From: Rhodococcus sp. H36-A4
GTDB taxonomy: Bacteria > Actinomycetota > Actinomycetes > Mycobacteriales > Mycobacteriaceae
DNA length: 64,000 bases
Assembly (NCBI RefSeq): GCF_027158005.1
Contig: NZ_JAPVLQ010000002.1
Coordinates: forward strand, 682,001 to 746,000
Direction of reading: 5' to 3'
Positions 51,871 to 62,672 of this stretch are shown one piece after another (positions within the stretch are counted from its first letter, which is position 1; each line of letters opens with the position of its first letter). Under the pieces are notes generated by a model. It had not been told where the DNA came from. It did not search any database and saw nothing but the letters and a program-made list of their open reading frames with translations. Made by a program: the position numbers and the translations under genes.

Positions 51871-54309
51871 ATGCGCTGGTCGAGGTTTCTGCTGTTGGGC
51901 TTGTCGGGCACGGGGTTGTACCTTGTATTGCCCGCAGGCCTGCCGCGCTCGCTCGCCAATGGCGTACTGATGGCGGCGGCGCTTGGCTTCGTGGTCTTCG
52001 GCGCCCGGATGAATCGGTCGGTGAACGGCGTCAGCTGGACGCTGTGGGTTGTAGGCCTGCTCGCGTGGGGTTTGGGCAATCTCGTCGGCAACCCGAGTCA
52101 CAGGATGATGATGTCCTGGGCAGATGTTCTTTGGGTCGGCGGCCATCTGGCCCTCATCGTCGGGTTACTTCTGTTCAGGGTGGGAAACACGCGAGCGTTC
52201 CGGGTTGAGGACATCCTCGAGGGAGCGATCGTCGCCATCGGTGTCGCACTGGCGACATGGATGGTTGTCACACAGGCGCGGGTCGAATCAACGCTGGACA
52301 TGACGTCCTTCATTCATCACTGGCAGGCCATCGTCTACGCCGGAGCCGGCGGTTTTCTCGTATCGCTGATGGTGATTCTGTTGCTGTCGAAAAGGGCACG
52401 GAAGGCGCCGTTCGCACTGGCTGCTTGTGCATTTCTGTTCTTTTTCGCTGGTACCTGGATTTCGCGTGTCGCCGTCAGCGTCGAAGTGCGCGACTCGGCC
52501 CTCGTCCAGGCCTGCTGGCTCACTGGTTTCGTCCTCGCCGGCTCGGTGGCCTTGTATCCGCCTTCTCGTGCCTGGAAACCCCGTCGGGGTCCGAAGTCGC
52601 ACTTCGTGCTCGATCGCACCCGCCTGGTCGGGTTGGGGTTGGCAATACTGATGGCACCCACGGTGATGGCAGTGCAGCTGGCGCGCGGGCTTCCAGCAGC
52701 CGAGTGGGGATGGGTGGTGCTCGGCTCCACGATGGTGATCATTGCGCTTGCGGCGGCCCGGATAGCGTGTTTCCTGCTGGTGCTACGCAGGCAGGCTGCG
52801 GCGCTGACCCATGCGGCCATATCCGACCCCGTTACCGGGCTTGCGAATCGCACCCACCTCGTGGAGCTCCTCGACCGGTCGATCCAGTCCGCAGGCGAGG
52901 CCGGGATTGTGGTGATGGTCGTGGACATCGACAGGTTCGCCCACGTCAACGAGACGTTCGGTTATGCCGTCGGCGATCGGGTGCTGCGGGAGATTGGGGA
53001 CCGGTTGGTCTCGGCAGCCGTCGTAGATGCAGTAGTCGGAAGATTGGGTGGCGATCAGTTCGTCGTGTCCGTCCCCGCAGACTCGATGGAGCTGTCGCCG
53101 TCTCGGTGGGCCGAGCACTTGCAGCGTGCGGTGAATCGCACCATGTTCGTCACCGATATCAACGTCGCGCTCGAGGCCACAGTCGGAATGGCCTTGTCGG
53201 CAGATCAGCCCTGTGTCGATCCGCAAGGATTGTTGCAACATGCGCATGTGGCCCTGACGTCGGCCAAGCACGAGCACACTCGACTATCGGTGTACGCACC
53301 CTCCATGGACTGCGATCGCCACGAGCAGATGCGTTTGCTGGGGGAATTGAAGACAGCGCTGAACGAACGCCAGCTCACGGTATTCTTTCAACCCTGTCTC
53401 GATCTCGGATCTGGATCGGTCACCGGCGTCGAAGCGCTCATTCGTTGGCAGCATCCGCGAGAGGGCCTGATCGCCCCCTCGGCGTTTCTTCCCGATGCCG
53501 AGCGCACCGGCATGCTTCCCGCGATCACCGCCTACGTTCTCGAGGATGCGCTGGCGTGCTGCAGCGCGCTGCGCCGCAATGGATCGAACATTCGGGTCGC
53601 GATCAATCTTTCGGTCCGGAATCTGATCGACCCCACGCTCGTCGGGCAGGTTGATCGGGCACTCCAGCGTCACAATCTGCCTCCGGCGGCTGTGGAATTC
53701 GAAGTGACCGAGACCTCGGCAATGACCGATACTCGTCGGTCGGTCGATTCCCTTGTCGCGCTACGCGATCTGGGTGTGACCATTGCGATCGACGACTATG
53801 GGACCGGATACAGCTCGCTGGCATATTTACGTTCGCTGCCCGTTCAGACTCTGAAGATCGACAAGTCGTTCGTGACGGCGATGGTTTCTCAGCCCATCAA
53901 TGCCTCGATCGTGCGGTCGACGATCGACCTTGCACGCAGTCTCGGAATGAACGTGGTGTCGGAGGGGGTCGAGGACGGGGACACGTTGAATCGACTTCGC
54001 GCACTCGGGTGTGATGGCGCGCAGGGCTTCTATATCGGACGTCCGGTGCCGGCCGAAGAGCTGGAGGAGTCGATCACCCGCATCGAACGCGAGCTCTCCG
54101 TCGCAGCGTTGCAGGAACGATTGCCGACGGCCAACTCCCCGGCGGGGCATCAGGCCTTGGCTGCGACGTCCAGGACTACTTCGAATTCGAGTAGCGATGC
54201 TCCGGAGGCGACGGGCTTGGCGCGCTCGCCCGAATGCGCTGCCCTGGCTGGGCCCGCCGACCAGGCCTGGAATGCTTCCTCGGTCTCCCATTGGGTCACC
54301 ACGAAGTAG
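51871..54309 (+). CDS. Membrane GGDEF-EAL protein (c-di-GMP turnover)
   Basis: An 812-residue protein: about nine N-terminal helices (a MASE-like sensor, to about residue 315), a GGDEF domain (about 325-490) with 'GRLGGDQFVV' in place of GGDEF, and an EAL domain (about 500-750) with intact 'VTGVEALIRWQHP', 'INLSVRN' and 'AIDDYGTGYSSLAYL'. The start is ATG 51871 or the upstream TTG 51805. There is no RxxD inhibitory site. The EAL half should be an active c-di-GMP phosphodiesterase; cyclase activity is less certain. The last about 53 residues run antisense to mhuD. Confidence 0.85.
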   Translation: MRWSRFLLLGLSGTGLYLVLPAGLPRSLANGVLMAAALGFVVFGARMNRSVNGVSWTLWVVGLLAWGLGNLVGNPSHRMMMSWADVLWVGGHLALIVGLLLFRVGNTRAFRVEDILEGAIVAIGVALATWMVVTQARVESTLDMTSFIHHWQAIVYAGAGGFLVSLMVILLLSKRARKAPFALAACAFLFFFAGTWISRVAVSVEVRDSALVQACWLTGFVLAGSVALYPPSRAWKPRRGPKSHFVLDRTRLVGLGLAILMAPTVMAVQLARGLPAAEWGWVVLGSTMVIIALAAARIACFLLVLRRQAAALTHAAISDPVTGLANRTHLVELLDRSIQSAGEAGIVVMVVDIDRFAHVNETFGYAVGDRVLREIGDRLVSAAVVDAVVGRLGGDQFVVSVPADSMELSPSRWAEHLQRAVNRTMFVTDINVALEATVGMALSADQPCVDPQGLLQHAHVALTSAKHEHTRLSVYAPSMDCDRHEQMRLLGELKTALNERQLTVFFQPCLDLGSGSVTGVEALIRWQHPREGLIAPSAFLPDAERTGMLPAITAYVLEDALACCSALRRNGSNIRVAINLSVRNLIDPTLVGQVDRALQRHNLPPAAVEFEVTETSAMTDTRRSVDSLVALRDLGVTIAIDDYGTGYSSLAYLRSLPVQTLKIDKSFVTAMVSQPINASIVRSTIDLARSLGMNVVSEGVEDGDTLNRLRALGCDGAQGFYIGRPVPAEELEESITRIERELSVAALQERLPTANSPAGHQALAATSRTTSNSSSDAPEATGLARSPECAALAGPADQAWNASSVSHWVTTK

Positions 54310-54458
54310 CGGGTTTCACCCTTGACCGGGCGCAGGAGTTGGAATCCGATGAAACCCGGCGAACCTTCCACAGCGCCGGCGCGGGCGGCGAATCGCTTCT
54401 CCAATTCCGCGCCTGCACCCTCGGGAACTTCGATTGCATTTATCTTCACGACAGCCAT
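54150..54458 (-). CDS. mhuD: Heme-degrading monooxygenase MhuD
   Basis: A 102-residue antibiotic-biosynthesis-monooxygenase fold protein. It is very similar along its length to mycobacterial MhuD: starts VVKINAIEVP with Asn7, then 'SPGFIGFQLLRPVKGETRYF', Trp66 in 'EAFQAWSAGP', and His75 in 'ARAAHSGERA', the known heme-contact residues, and ends 'SLLEFEVVLDV'. It opens heme in the cytosol to release iron. It converges with and overlaps the GGDEF-EAL gene by about 160 bp. Confidence 0.95.
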   Translation of the reverse strand: MAVVKINAIEVPEGAGAELEKRFAARAGAVEGSPGFIGFQLLRPVKGETRYFVVTQWETEEAFQAWSAGPARAAHSGERAKPVASGASLLEFEVVLDVAAKA

Positions 54459-54496
54459 GACCGAGAGGCTACTCGGTCGTGCGGAGAGCTACAGTC

Positions 54497-55240
54497 GTGA
54501 CGATGCTGTACGACGAGGGTGGGGACGGGCGACCGATCTTGCTGTTGCACGGGTTGATGGGTAGCGCGCGAACGTGGCGCCGCCAGGTGCCATGGCTGCG
54601 TGCGTTCGGCCATGTCTACACCTACGACGCGCCGGGGCACGGCAGGCCCGCTCCGCGCGGGATCGGTACCGAGGCCTTCGTCGAGGACCTGACTGCTCAT
54701 GCGGAGCAACTCGGGGAATGTGTCGTCATCGGGCATTCGATGGGTTCGCTGCACGGCTGGTGTCTCGCCGCGGCGAGACCCGATCTGGTGGCAGGGTTGG
54801 TCGTCGAGGACATTGCACCGGACTTCCGCGGGCGTACGGCCGATGACTGGGCTGCACTCATTCGTCGGTGGCCACAGCCGTTCGTGACCGAATCGGCGGT
54901 ACGGGAGTTCTTCGGCGACGTCGCAGGGCACTACTTTCTGGATTCCTTCGAGCGTCGAAACGACGGCTGGTATCTGCACGGTGAGGTATCGACGTTCGAG
55001 GCGATCTCGCAGGAGTGGGGTACGAGGCACTTCTGGAACGAGTGGGAATCCGTCGCCGCTCCGTCGTTGCTGATCGAGGGTGCGTCCGGAATCACACCAC
55101 CGGGACAGATGCGTCGTATGCACGAGAGGAACGCCAAGTCGAGCTACGTACTGATTCCAGAGGCGGCGCACCTCGTGCACGATGAGCAACCCGAGCTCTA
55201 CCGCGCAGCTGTGGAAGCGTTCCTCCGACAACTACCATGA
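54497..55240 (+). CDS. Alpha/beta-hydrolase
   Basis: A 247-residue hydrolase. The oxyanion HG is in 'ILLLHGLMGSARTWRRQVPWL', the nucleophile elbow is GHSMG (Ser near residue 83), and the terminal His lies in 'IPEAAHLVHDEQP'. GTG 54497 has GGAGAG eight bases upstream; GTG 54479 and ATG 54503 are alternatives. It is divergent from mhuD and overlaps a second hydrolase. The same neighbour of mhuD exists in mycobacteria. The substrate is unknown. Confidence 0.85.
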   Translation: MTMLYDEGGDGRPILLLHGLMGSARTWRRQVPWLRAFGHVYTYDAPGHGRPAPRGIGTEAFVEDLTAHAEQLGECVVIGHSMGSLHGWCLAAARPDLVAGLVVEDIAPDFRGRTADDWAALIRRWPQPFVTESAVREFFGDVAGHYFLDSFERRNDGWYLHGEVSTFEAISQEWGTRHFWNEWESVAAPSLLIEGASGITPPGQMRRMHERNAKSSYVLIPEAAHLVHDEQPELYRAAVEAFLRQLP

Positions 55241-56052
55241 CGCGAATGTCCCTGGTGAAGCTCAACGGAATCGATATCAACTTCGACGTCAAAGGTACCG
55301 GCCCTCTCGTCGTGTTGGTGATGGGATCGGGGAGCCCGGGGCGGGTGTGGCAGACACACCAGGTGCCGGCACTGGTGAAGGCGGGCTTCCAGGTCCTCAC
55401 GTTCGACAACCGAGGGATAGCGCCGTCGTCCGAGTGCGGCGGCGGCATGGTGCTCGACGATCTGGTGGCCGACACCGCCGCGTTGATCGAGCACGTGGGC
55501 GCAGCGCCGGCACGAGTCGTCGGAACGTCGATGGGCTCACGTGTCACCCAAGAGTTGGCGTTGGCGCGGCCGGATCTCGTGTCGCACGCAGTGATGATGG
55601 CGACGTACGGCCGTTCGTCGCCGATGCAGAAGGCCATGGCCCAGGGCGAAAGAGATCTGTACGACGCGAGCATCACACTCCCGGCGACCTACCGCGCGGC
55701 AATCACCGCAATGAACAATTTCGCACCGAAAACGCAGCGCGACGAGGCGGTAATCGGTGACTGGCTCGCCGTCATGGAGTTCTCCGGTGGCACCAGATCG
55801 GCGGGTAAGCGTGCTCAGATCGGCCTCGAAATGCGTGCCGGTTCCGAACGACTCACCGCCTATCGCACGATTGCAGCCAAGACCCTCGTGGTGGGATTCG
55901 CCGACGATCGGCTCATCCCCGTCCATCTGAGTCGCGAAGTCGCGCAGGCGATTCCGGGTGCTCGATACGAGGAGATCCCGGACACCGGACACTTCGGTTA
56001 CCTCGAGCGGCCAGAGAAGGTCAACGAAGTGCTCATCGATTTCTTGCGCTGA
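55237..56052 (+). CDS. Alpha/beta-hydrolase
   Basis: A 271-residue hydrolase with 'VVLVMGSGSPGRVWQ' as the oxyanion strand, nucleophile elbow GTSMG (Ser near residue 90, GxSxG) and catalytic His in 'IPDTGHFGYLERPEKV'. The acid is the Asp in 'VVGFADDRLIPV'. ATG overlaps the preceding hydrolase stop, so both are co-transcribed. They are not close copies of each other, so different substrates are likely. Confidence 0.88.
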   Translation: MTRMSLVKLNGIDINFDVKGTGPLVVLVMGSGSPGRVWQTHQVPALVKAGFQVLTFDNRGIAPSSECGGGMVLDDLVADTAALIEHVGAAPARVVGTSMGSRVTQELALARPDLVSHAVMMATYGRSSPMQKAMAQGERDLYDASITLPATYRAAITAMNNFAPKTQRDEAVIGDWLAVMEFSGGTRSAGKRAQIGLEMRAGSERLTAYRTIAAKTLVVGFADDRLIPVHLSREVAQAIPGARYEEIPDTGHFGYLERPEKVNEVLIDFLR

Positions 56053-56068
56053 CACTCGGGGTCACCGA

Positions 56069-56965
56069 CTATCCGAGACCGGTCGGGGACCCCGCATCAC
56101 CGGCCAGCCCGAAAAGCCCTGCCGCCGTCTGCTCGATCAGACCGTCCACGAGCAGGGAATCCAAGGCGCGATCGCGTTGCCCGGGGTCGCTGAGCCACAC
56201 GACGTCCAATCGTGACCGATCCACCGGACCGTCGGTTTCACGTAGAACCGACATCAGTTTCCCGCGGACCTGCCGGTCGGTGCCCGCGAACTTCTGCACC
56301 TTCTTGGCGGGTCCGCTGTATGCAGGGCGGCCCGCTTCGATCCAGGAGCACTCCGGTAGCGGGCACAGCAAACAGGCAGGGTTCTTCGCGGTGCAGATCA
56401 GCGCGCCCAATTCCATCAGTGCTGCCGAATACCTTGATGCGCGCGCGTCCCCCACGGGAAGCAACGCCTCGACGTCGGCGAGATCTCGTGTCGTCGACGG
56501 GTTACCCGGTTCCGCGGCGCCGTGCACTGCCCGAGCGACGACGCGTCGAACATTGGTGTCGACGACGGGAACTCGCCGGCCGTACGCGAAGCATGCGACA
56601 GCGCGCGCGGTGTAAGCGCCGATGCCGGGCAACGACAGCAGCGTCTCGACGTCCTGCGGCACGGCGTCGCCGTGCTCGGCGGCCAGAATTCCCGCGCACT
56701 GATGCAAACGCAACGCCCGACGCGGATAGCCCAACTTGCCCCATGCGCGCAGCACATCGGCTTGTGAGGACGCAGCCATCTTCGACGGGACGGGCCACCG
56801 TGCGACCCACTCTTCCCAGATCGGAGCAACGCGGGACACAGGCGTCTGCTGCAGCATGATCTCGCTCATCAGAATCTGCCAAGCGCTGACACCTGGCCGT
56901 CTCCACGGCAGGTCCCGCTCCTCGGTGTCGAACCACCCGAGAAGTGCAACTGGACTGATCGGCAC
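56069..56965 (-). CDS. mutY: A/G-specific adenine glycosylase
   Basis: A 298-residue MutY removing adenine opposite 8-oxoguanine. The catalytic Glu is in 'LMSEIMLQQTPV', the helix-hairpin-helix is 'LPGIGAYTARAVACFAYG', the Asp follows in 'PVVDTNVRRVVAR', and the [4Fe-4S] cluster reads CTAKNPACLLCPLPEC (Cx6Cx2Cx5C). It is shorter at the C-terminus than E. coli MutY. I prefer GTG 56965 as start; the longer frame begins at TTG 57025 and would leave no room for the divergent promoters. Confidence 0.93.
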   Translation of the reverse strand: MPISPVALLGWFDTEERDLPWRRPGVSAWQILMSEIMLQQTPVSRVAPIWEEWVARWPVPSKMAASSQADVLRAWGKLGYPRRALRLHQCAGILAAEHGDAVPQDVETLLSLPGIGAYTARAVACFAYGRRVPVVDTNVRRVVARAVHGAAEPGNPSTTRDLADVEALLPVGDARASRYSAALMELGALICTAKNPACLLCPLPECSWIEAGRPAYSGPAKKVQKFAGTDRQVRGKLMSVLRETDGPVDRSRLDVVWLSDPGQRDRALDSLLVDGLIEQTAAGLFGLAGDAGSPTGLG

Positions 56966-57024
56966 GCTTGTCTCCTCGACTTCTTCGGTATCCGACTCGC
57001 CGGTAATAGCAGGATCGGTGCACA

Positions 57025-57657
57025 ATGATCGCTATGCCTTCGACGAATCCGATAACCGCCTGGAAATCTCTTCGAGAGGGTAACCAGCGGTTCATCGCAG
57101 GTGAATCTCTGCACCCGAGCCAGGGTATCGAGGACCGTGCCCGTCTCACCGAGGAGCAGCACCCACGCGCCGTGCTCTTCGGTTGCGCGGACTCCCGCGT
57201 CGCCGCCGAGATCATCTTCGACCAGGGCCTCGGCGACATGTTCGTCGTCCGGACCGCAGGCCACGTCATCGATTCCTCAGTCCTCGGCTCGATCGAATAC
57301 GGTGTGGCGATTCTCGATGTGCCGCTCATCGTCGTGCTCGGCCACGATGGGTGCGGCGCCGTCAAAGCCACTCTCGACGCGTTGGACACCGGTGACATCC
57401 CCGGCGGCTACATTCGTGACCTCGTCGAACGCGTCACCCCGTCCGTGCTGTCCGCCCGCCGTGACGGTTACTCCAACGTCGACGATTTCGAGGCACGGCA
57501 CGTCGAGGAGACCGGCAATCTGTTGATGCAGCGGTCGCGGATCATCGCGGAGAAGGTAGACGCCGGGGAAGTGGCCATCGTCGGCCTGACCTATCAGTTG
57601 TCCGAAGGGAACGCTCGCTTGCGCGGAGTAATCGGCGATATCGGCGAGCTTCCCTGA
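57025..57657 (+). CDS. Beta-class carbonic anhydrase
   Basis: A 210-residue beta-CA. The zinc ligands are in CADSRV (Cys-x-Asp-x-Arg, about residues 53-58) and in 'LGHDGCGAVKA' (His-x2-Cys). It interconverts CO2 and bicarbonate in the cytosol. It is divergent from mutY, as in mycobacteria. AGGA precedes ATG 57025; ATG 57034 is possible too. Confidence 0.95.
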   Translation: MIAMPSTNPITAWKSLREGNQRFIAGESLHPSQGIEDRARLTEEQHPRAVLFGCADSRVAAEIIFDQGLGDMFVVRTAGHVIDSSVLGSIEYGVAILDVPLIVVLGHDGCGAVKATLDALDTGDIPGGYIRDLVERVTPSVLSARRDGYSNVDDFEARHVEETGNLLMQRSRIIAEKVDAGEVAIVGLTYQLSEGNARLRGVIGDIGELP

Positions 57658-57754
57658 GGTTGTTCGTCGATCAGACGGATTCTTCGTGACCTACAAGGCG
57701 ACACGCCGCAGGCGCTTCAGGGAATCGTAGCTGCGTAACGCCTACGGTTGGTCT

Positions 57755-58486
57755 GTGTTGGAACCAAGCGGGCCGTTGCCTCCCGAAATCTATTGGCGTC
57801 GTCGCGCACTCGCCATCGGTGCGGCTGTCGTGGTGCTCGGTTTGATCGTGTGGTTCATCTCCTCGCTCAGTGGTGGCAACGAGGATCCGCCGCAGGCGGA
57901 ACCGGCAGGTGTCGTCACGTCTCCGAGTCCGGCCGCAACGCCGAGTGCCTCCGCCGCAGCCAAGGAGGCGGGTGCTGGATCCGGCGCATCGGCATCGGGT
58001 GGTTCCGCTTCCGGTGGTTCCGGAAGTGGCACTTCGGCGAGCACTGGAGCGTCCACGACGGCCTCCAAGCCCGCCGGGGCAGCTGCCGTCCCGAGCAACC
58101 AGTGCTCGGATCAAAGCCTTGCCATCAAGGCGACGCCGGACAAAGCGTCGTACAAGGTCGGCGAAGAGCCCGGCTTCACCGTCGTCATCACCAACATCAG
58201 TTCCACGGAGTGCCAGCGCGACGTGGGTGCAGGTCTGCAGCAGGCCCTCGTGTACACGCTCGACGATCTGCGTATCTGGTCGAACACTGATTGCTTCCCC
58301 GACGCGCAATCCGATCTGCGGACGTTCAAGCCCGGCGAGCAGGCTGGGTTCACGGTCAAGTGGTCCGGTACCAATTCGGTTCCCGGCTGTGGTGAGGAGC
58401 GGATACCTGTCGGCGTCGGCTCGTACAAGGTGATCGCTCAACTCGGTGAGCTGCGTAGCTCTCCCGAGCCGTTCAACATGACCTGA
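57755..58486 (+). CDS. Membrane-anchored envelope protein, conserved next to disA
   Basis: A 243-residue protein: short cytosolic N-terminus, one helix (LAIGAAVVVLGLIVWFIS), a Ser/Gly/Ala/Pro-rich linker of about 70 residues, and an extracytoplasmic C-terminal domain with four cysteines (NQCSDQ, TECQRD, DCFPDA, GCGEER). The arrangement and position correspond to the mycobacterial gene beside disA (Rv3587c region). The TTG start is the only one near the membrane segment. Function unknown; an Ig-like or MucBP-like fold is possible. Confidence 0.75.
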   Translation: MLEPSGPLPPEIYWRRRALAIGAAVVVLGLIVWFISSLSGGNEDPPQAEPAGVVTSPSPAATPSASAAAKEAGAGSGASASGGSASGGSGSGTSASTGASTTASKPAGAAAVPSNQCSDQSLAIKATPDKASYKVGEEPGFTVVITNISSTECQRDVGAGLQQALVYTLDDLRIWSNTDCFPDAQSDLRTFKPGEQAGFTVKWSGTNSVPGCGEERIPVGVGSYKVIAQLGELRSSPEPFNMT

Positions 58487-58508
58487 GCCGGCCGGTGTGC
58501 GGGTCCAG

Positions 58509-59606
58509 TCAGTCGAACGGGCCCGCGATGGACGACTCGGCCAGACGTGAAAGCCCCTCACGAATATGGCGAGCCCACAGTCCGCCGATGCCGTCGACCG
58601 ACTGTAGGTCTGCCGCTGTTGCTGCGAGAAGCCCCTGCAGGGTGCCGAATGATCCGACAAGTCGATGGATCTGGCTGAACTGCAGCCGCGGAACCCGGGT
58701 GAGGACGCGGTATCCACGTGGACTCATCGGTGTGTCGAGCGCTTCGATGGTCGCCGGGTAGCCGAATGCGCGTGCGAGCGTCGTGAGGTCGAGTAGATCG
58801 ACATCGGTCAGTTTGTCGAGAGCAGCCAAGGCCTTCTCCACGGCCGCCGTACTCGACGGCTCCGGACCGGCAAGGTAGTCGCGGACGACGAGTTGACGGT
58901 CGACATCGTTGTCGCCGAGTAGTTCCTCGAGCTGCAGCGCCAACTGCCTGCCGTCGGTGCCGAGTTCGAGGACGTTCTGCTCGATTTCGACCGAGACTCG
59001 GCGAACCATCTCCAAACGCTGAGCGACCGTGAGTGCGTCACGCAGGGTTACGAAGTCCTCGATTTCCACGACCGAGAGCTGACGGGTGTTGTCGTCGAGA
59101 CGCTGCTTGTAGCGCTCGAGCGTGGCTACGGCCTGGTTCGCACGCGAGAGAATGGTTGCCGAGCCTTCGATGACATGTCGAACTCCGGCCACGTAGACGC
59201 TGACGATGCTCATCGACTGGCTGACCGAGACGACCGGGTATCCGGTCTCCATGGCGGTACGTTCGGCGGCGCGGTGCCGCGTTCCTGATTCGACTGTAGG
59301 AATCTTGTGATCCGGCACAAGCTGCACGTTGGAGCGGACGATTCGTTTGCCGTCCGTGGACAGGACGACGGCGCCGTCCATCTTGGAGAGTTCACGCAGC
59401 CGGGTAGGCGCGAACTCGACATCGAGTTCGAATCCGCCATCGCAGATCTTCTCGACCTCGTCGTCGTAGCCGAGGACTATGAGGCCGCCGGTACGGCCTC
59501 GAAGTATTCGTTCCAGCCCGTCGCGCAGGGCTGTGCCCGGTGCTAACCGAGCGATGGTTTCACGTAGCGCCGGGGATGCACTGGCATCGCGTGCGTTCTC
59601 GTCCAC
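58509..59606 (-). CDS. disA: DNA-integrity scanning diadenylate cyclase
   Basis: A 365-residue c-di-AMP synthase. N-terminal DAC domain with DGA in '[10 protein letters not shown]' and RHR in '[12 protein letters not shown]', a helical linker, and a C-terminal helix-hairpin-helix DNA-binding domain ('[19 protein letters not shown]'). It moves along DNA and stops synthesis at branched structures. GTG 59606 is chosen because GAGGGGA precedes it; the longer frame begins in the intergenic region. radA follows in divergent-free order upstream on the same strand. Confidence 0.95.
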   Translation of the reverse strand: MDENARDASASPALRETIARLAPGTALRDGLERILRGRTGGLIVLGYDDEVEKICDGGFELDVEFAPTRLRELSKMDGAVVLSTDGKRIVRSNVQLVPDHKIPTVESGTRHRAAERTAMETGYPVVSVSQSMSIVSVYVAGVRHVIEGSATILSRANQAVATLERYKQRLDDNTRQLSVVEIEDFVTLRDALTVAQRLEMVRRVSVEIEQNVLELGTDGRQLALQLEELLGDNDVDRQLVVRDYLAGPEPSSTAAVEKALAALDKLTDVDLLDLTTLARAFGYPATIEALDTPMSPRGYRVLTRVPRLQFSQIHRLVGSFGTLQGLLAATAADLQSVDGIGGLWARHIREGLSRLAESSIAGPFD

Positions 59607-59718
59607 GTTCGTCCCCTCGTCCCAGCATTTACTTCCACAACGGCTTGTCGGCTGCATCGGCACTACTTCAACAACAGTGGTGTCTCACAGTCTCGCAGCT
59701 AGAGGCTACTGGAGTTGA

Positions 59719-61128
59719 TCAAACCGTCCGCATATGTGCGTAATCGAGTGCCTCGCCGAGATTGGTGACGGTGCGGACTTCGATTCCCTTCGTCACGGTG
59801 TCGTCGTGTTCGGGGGTGATGGCGTGAGTGAAGCCGAGACGCGCGGCCTCGGCCAAGCGTCGACCAAGCCCCGACACCCGACGGACTTCTCCCGCCAGTC
59901 CGACCTCGCCGAGGATGACGAGCCCTGTCGGTATCGGACGGTCCGTTACGGCCGACGCCACTGCCACCGCGAGTGCCAGGTCCACAGCAGGTTCGCTGGT
60001 ACGCATTCCGCCGATCGTTGCCGCATAGACCTCGCTTCGTGCCACTTTCACCCCACAGCGTCGCTCCAGGACGGCCAGAATCATGGCCACTCGCGCATGG
60101 TCGAGGCCGCTCACGGCTCGACGCGGGGAAGGCATGTGTGTATCGACGACGAGTGCCTGCACTTCGGCGAGCAACGGACGCTTACCGTCCATGGTGACCG
60201 TCACGGCCGTCCCGGGTACCGCGTCGGTGCGGTGATGCAGGAACAGACCCGACGGATCGGTGATGCCCTCGATGCCGGTATCCCGCAGTTCGAAGCACCC
60301 CACTTCGTCGGAAGCACCGAAGCGATTCTTGACCCCGCGGATCATGCGGAGAGTGGAGTGCTTGTCGCCTTCGAAGTGGAGAACTACGTCGACCAGATGC
60401 TCGAGCGACCGCGGACCCGCGACGGCTCCGTCCTTGGTGACGTGACCGATCAGGAGGACCGCGACGCCGGTCGTCTTCGCCAGCGACGTGAGCGCACTGG
60501 TGATCGCGCGGACTTGGGTGACACCGCCGATGACTCCGTCGACGTCCGCGGCAAGCATCGTTTGGACCGAATCGACGATCAGCAGACTCGGCGCGACCTG
60601 TTCCACGTGGCCGAACACCGTCGCAAGATCGGATTCTGCGGCGAGGAAGACGCGTTCGTGGACCGCGCCTGTCCGGTCTGCCCGCAACCGAACCTGACCA
60701 GCGGATTCCTCGCCGGTGATATAGAGCGCACGCCGGTCTTCGCCGGTACGGGCCCAGCGATGTACCACCTCGAGAAGGAGCGTCGACTTGCCCACCCCAG
60801 GCTCGCCCGCGAGGAGTACTACGGACCCGGGGACGAGCCCGCCACCGAGTACGCGGTCGAACTCCGGGATACCGGTCGAATTGGCCTGTGCAGTGCTGCT
60901 GCTGACCTGGGTGAGGGCCGTCGCCGGCGACGTCGGGATCATTGCGGTGGTCGCCGAGCGTGTGTTGCCGGCGCCGAGACCGGACGCGCCCGGCCTGCTC
61001 GCAACGGGGGTGAGTACGGGCGCCTCGTCCATCGATCCCCAGCTACCGCAGTCCGGGCATCGACCTACCCATTTGGCTACGGTGTGTTTGCAGGCCGAAC
61101 ATCGGTAATTGGTCTTCAGTTTGGCCAC
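59719..61128 (-). CDS. radA: DNA repair protein RadA
   Basis: A 469-residue RadA/Sms. The zinc finger [20 protein letters not shown] at the N-terminus (Cx2C...Cx2C), RecA-like ATPase with Walker [10 protein letters not shown] (near 106), the RadA-specific KNRFG motif ([10 protein letters not shown], near 270), and a Lon-type C-terminal domain from about 300. It acts in recombination branch migration. In Bacillus DisA and RadA physically interact, so adjacency to disA is meaningful. It and disA are co-oriented with 112 bp between. Confidence 0.96.
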   Translation of the reverse strand: MAKLKTNYRCSACKHTVAKWVGRCPDCGSWGSMDEAPVLTPVASRPGASGLGAGNTRSATTAMIPTSPATALTQVSSSTAQANSTGIPEFDRVLGGGLVPGSVVLLAGEPGVGKSTLLLEVVHRWARTGEDRRALYITGEESAGQVRLRADRTGAVHERVFLAAESDLATVFGHVEQVAPSLLIVDSVQTMLAADVDGVIGGVTQVRAITSALTSLAKTTGVAVLLIGHVTKDGAVAGPRSLEHLVDVVLHFEGDKHSTLRMIRGVKNRFGASDEVGCFELRDTGIEGITDPSGLFLHHRTDAVPGTAVTVTMDGKRPLLAEVQALVVDTHMPSPRRAVSGLDHARVAMILAVLERRCGVKVARSEVYAATIGGMRTSEPAVDLALAVAVASAVTDRPIPTGLVILGEVGLAGEVRRVSGLGRRLAEAARLGFTHAITPEHDDTVTKGIEVRTVTNLGEALDYAHMRTV

Positions 61129-61163
61129 GCGGAAAACGTTAGACGACGGTTCCGACAGGAACG

Positions 61164-61823
61164 TCAGTTGTTCCCGTCGGCGCCTTCCTCGACCTGAGTC
61201 TCCACGACGCTGTTCTCGGCGCTGTGCGCCTCGGCTTCGATGGGCGACTTCGTCGAGACGTCGCGCGGGAGAACCTGGCCTGCATCGACAGGGACGAGAA
61301 CCTCGACGTCACCGGCTTCCTCGAATGTGAACGTGACAGGAACCGTGAGGCCTGGGCGAACGTCCTCGCTGATGCTGTTGAGTTCGACAACGATCATCTG
61401 CAAGGGGATCAGCTCGTCATCGACCTCGGTGTCCACGGGCGCTCCGGCCCCGAGGGCGGTCAACGGTGCAATCTCGCTTCCGCCAGGCTCCGTGCCGACC
61501 GTCACCGAGGACGCCGCTGTCGTGGAGATCCGTGTGAGGCGATCGGAAGTCGTCGCGCTGTTGTTGACGGCGACGAAGCCGAGCTCGACCTTGCCACCCG
61601 GCTCGATCGAGTACTCCTCGCTCTGCGGGTACACCACATGCACATTGCGCAGTGAGATGTCGCCGACATTGGCGAAGTTTCCGTTGACGGCCGAGACCTG
61701 CTGGGCGGTCTGAGAAATTTGGCCGGAGCCGCAGGCAGTCAGAGTCAGTGCTGCGCCTGCCGCGAGAGCGGTTGCCCACAGGCGGGTCTTTCGGTGCGTG
61801 GTCGCAGCGTTGAACGCAGTCAC
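61164..61823 (-). CDS. LpqE-type lipoprotein
   Basis: A 219-residue lipoprotein starting at GTG 61823 with GGAGGA seven bases upstream. Lipobox LTACGSG; the mature part is a beta-rich domain ('[31 protein letters not shown]') like the PCu(A)C-related LpqE family, but without obvious Met/His ligand clusters. The longer frame (to 62027) lacks a signal. It is encoded between radA and carD, as in mycobacteria. The function is unknown; corynebacterial relatives are cell-envelope copper or stress proteins at most by analogy. Confidence 0.8.
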   Translation of the reverse strand: MTAFNAATTHRKTRLWATALAAGAALTLTACGSGQISQTAQQVSAVNGNFANVGDISLRNVHVVYPQSEEYSIEPGGKVELGFVAVNNSATTSDRLTRISTTAASSVTVGTEPGGSEIAPLTALGAGAPVDTEVDDELIPLQMIVVELNSISEDVRPGLTVPVTFTFEEAGDVEVLVPVDAGQVLPRDVSTKSPIEAEAHSAENSVVETQVEEGADGNN

Positions 61824-62670
<847 letters not shown>

Positions 62671-62672
62671 GT

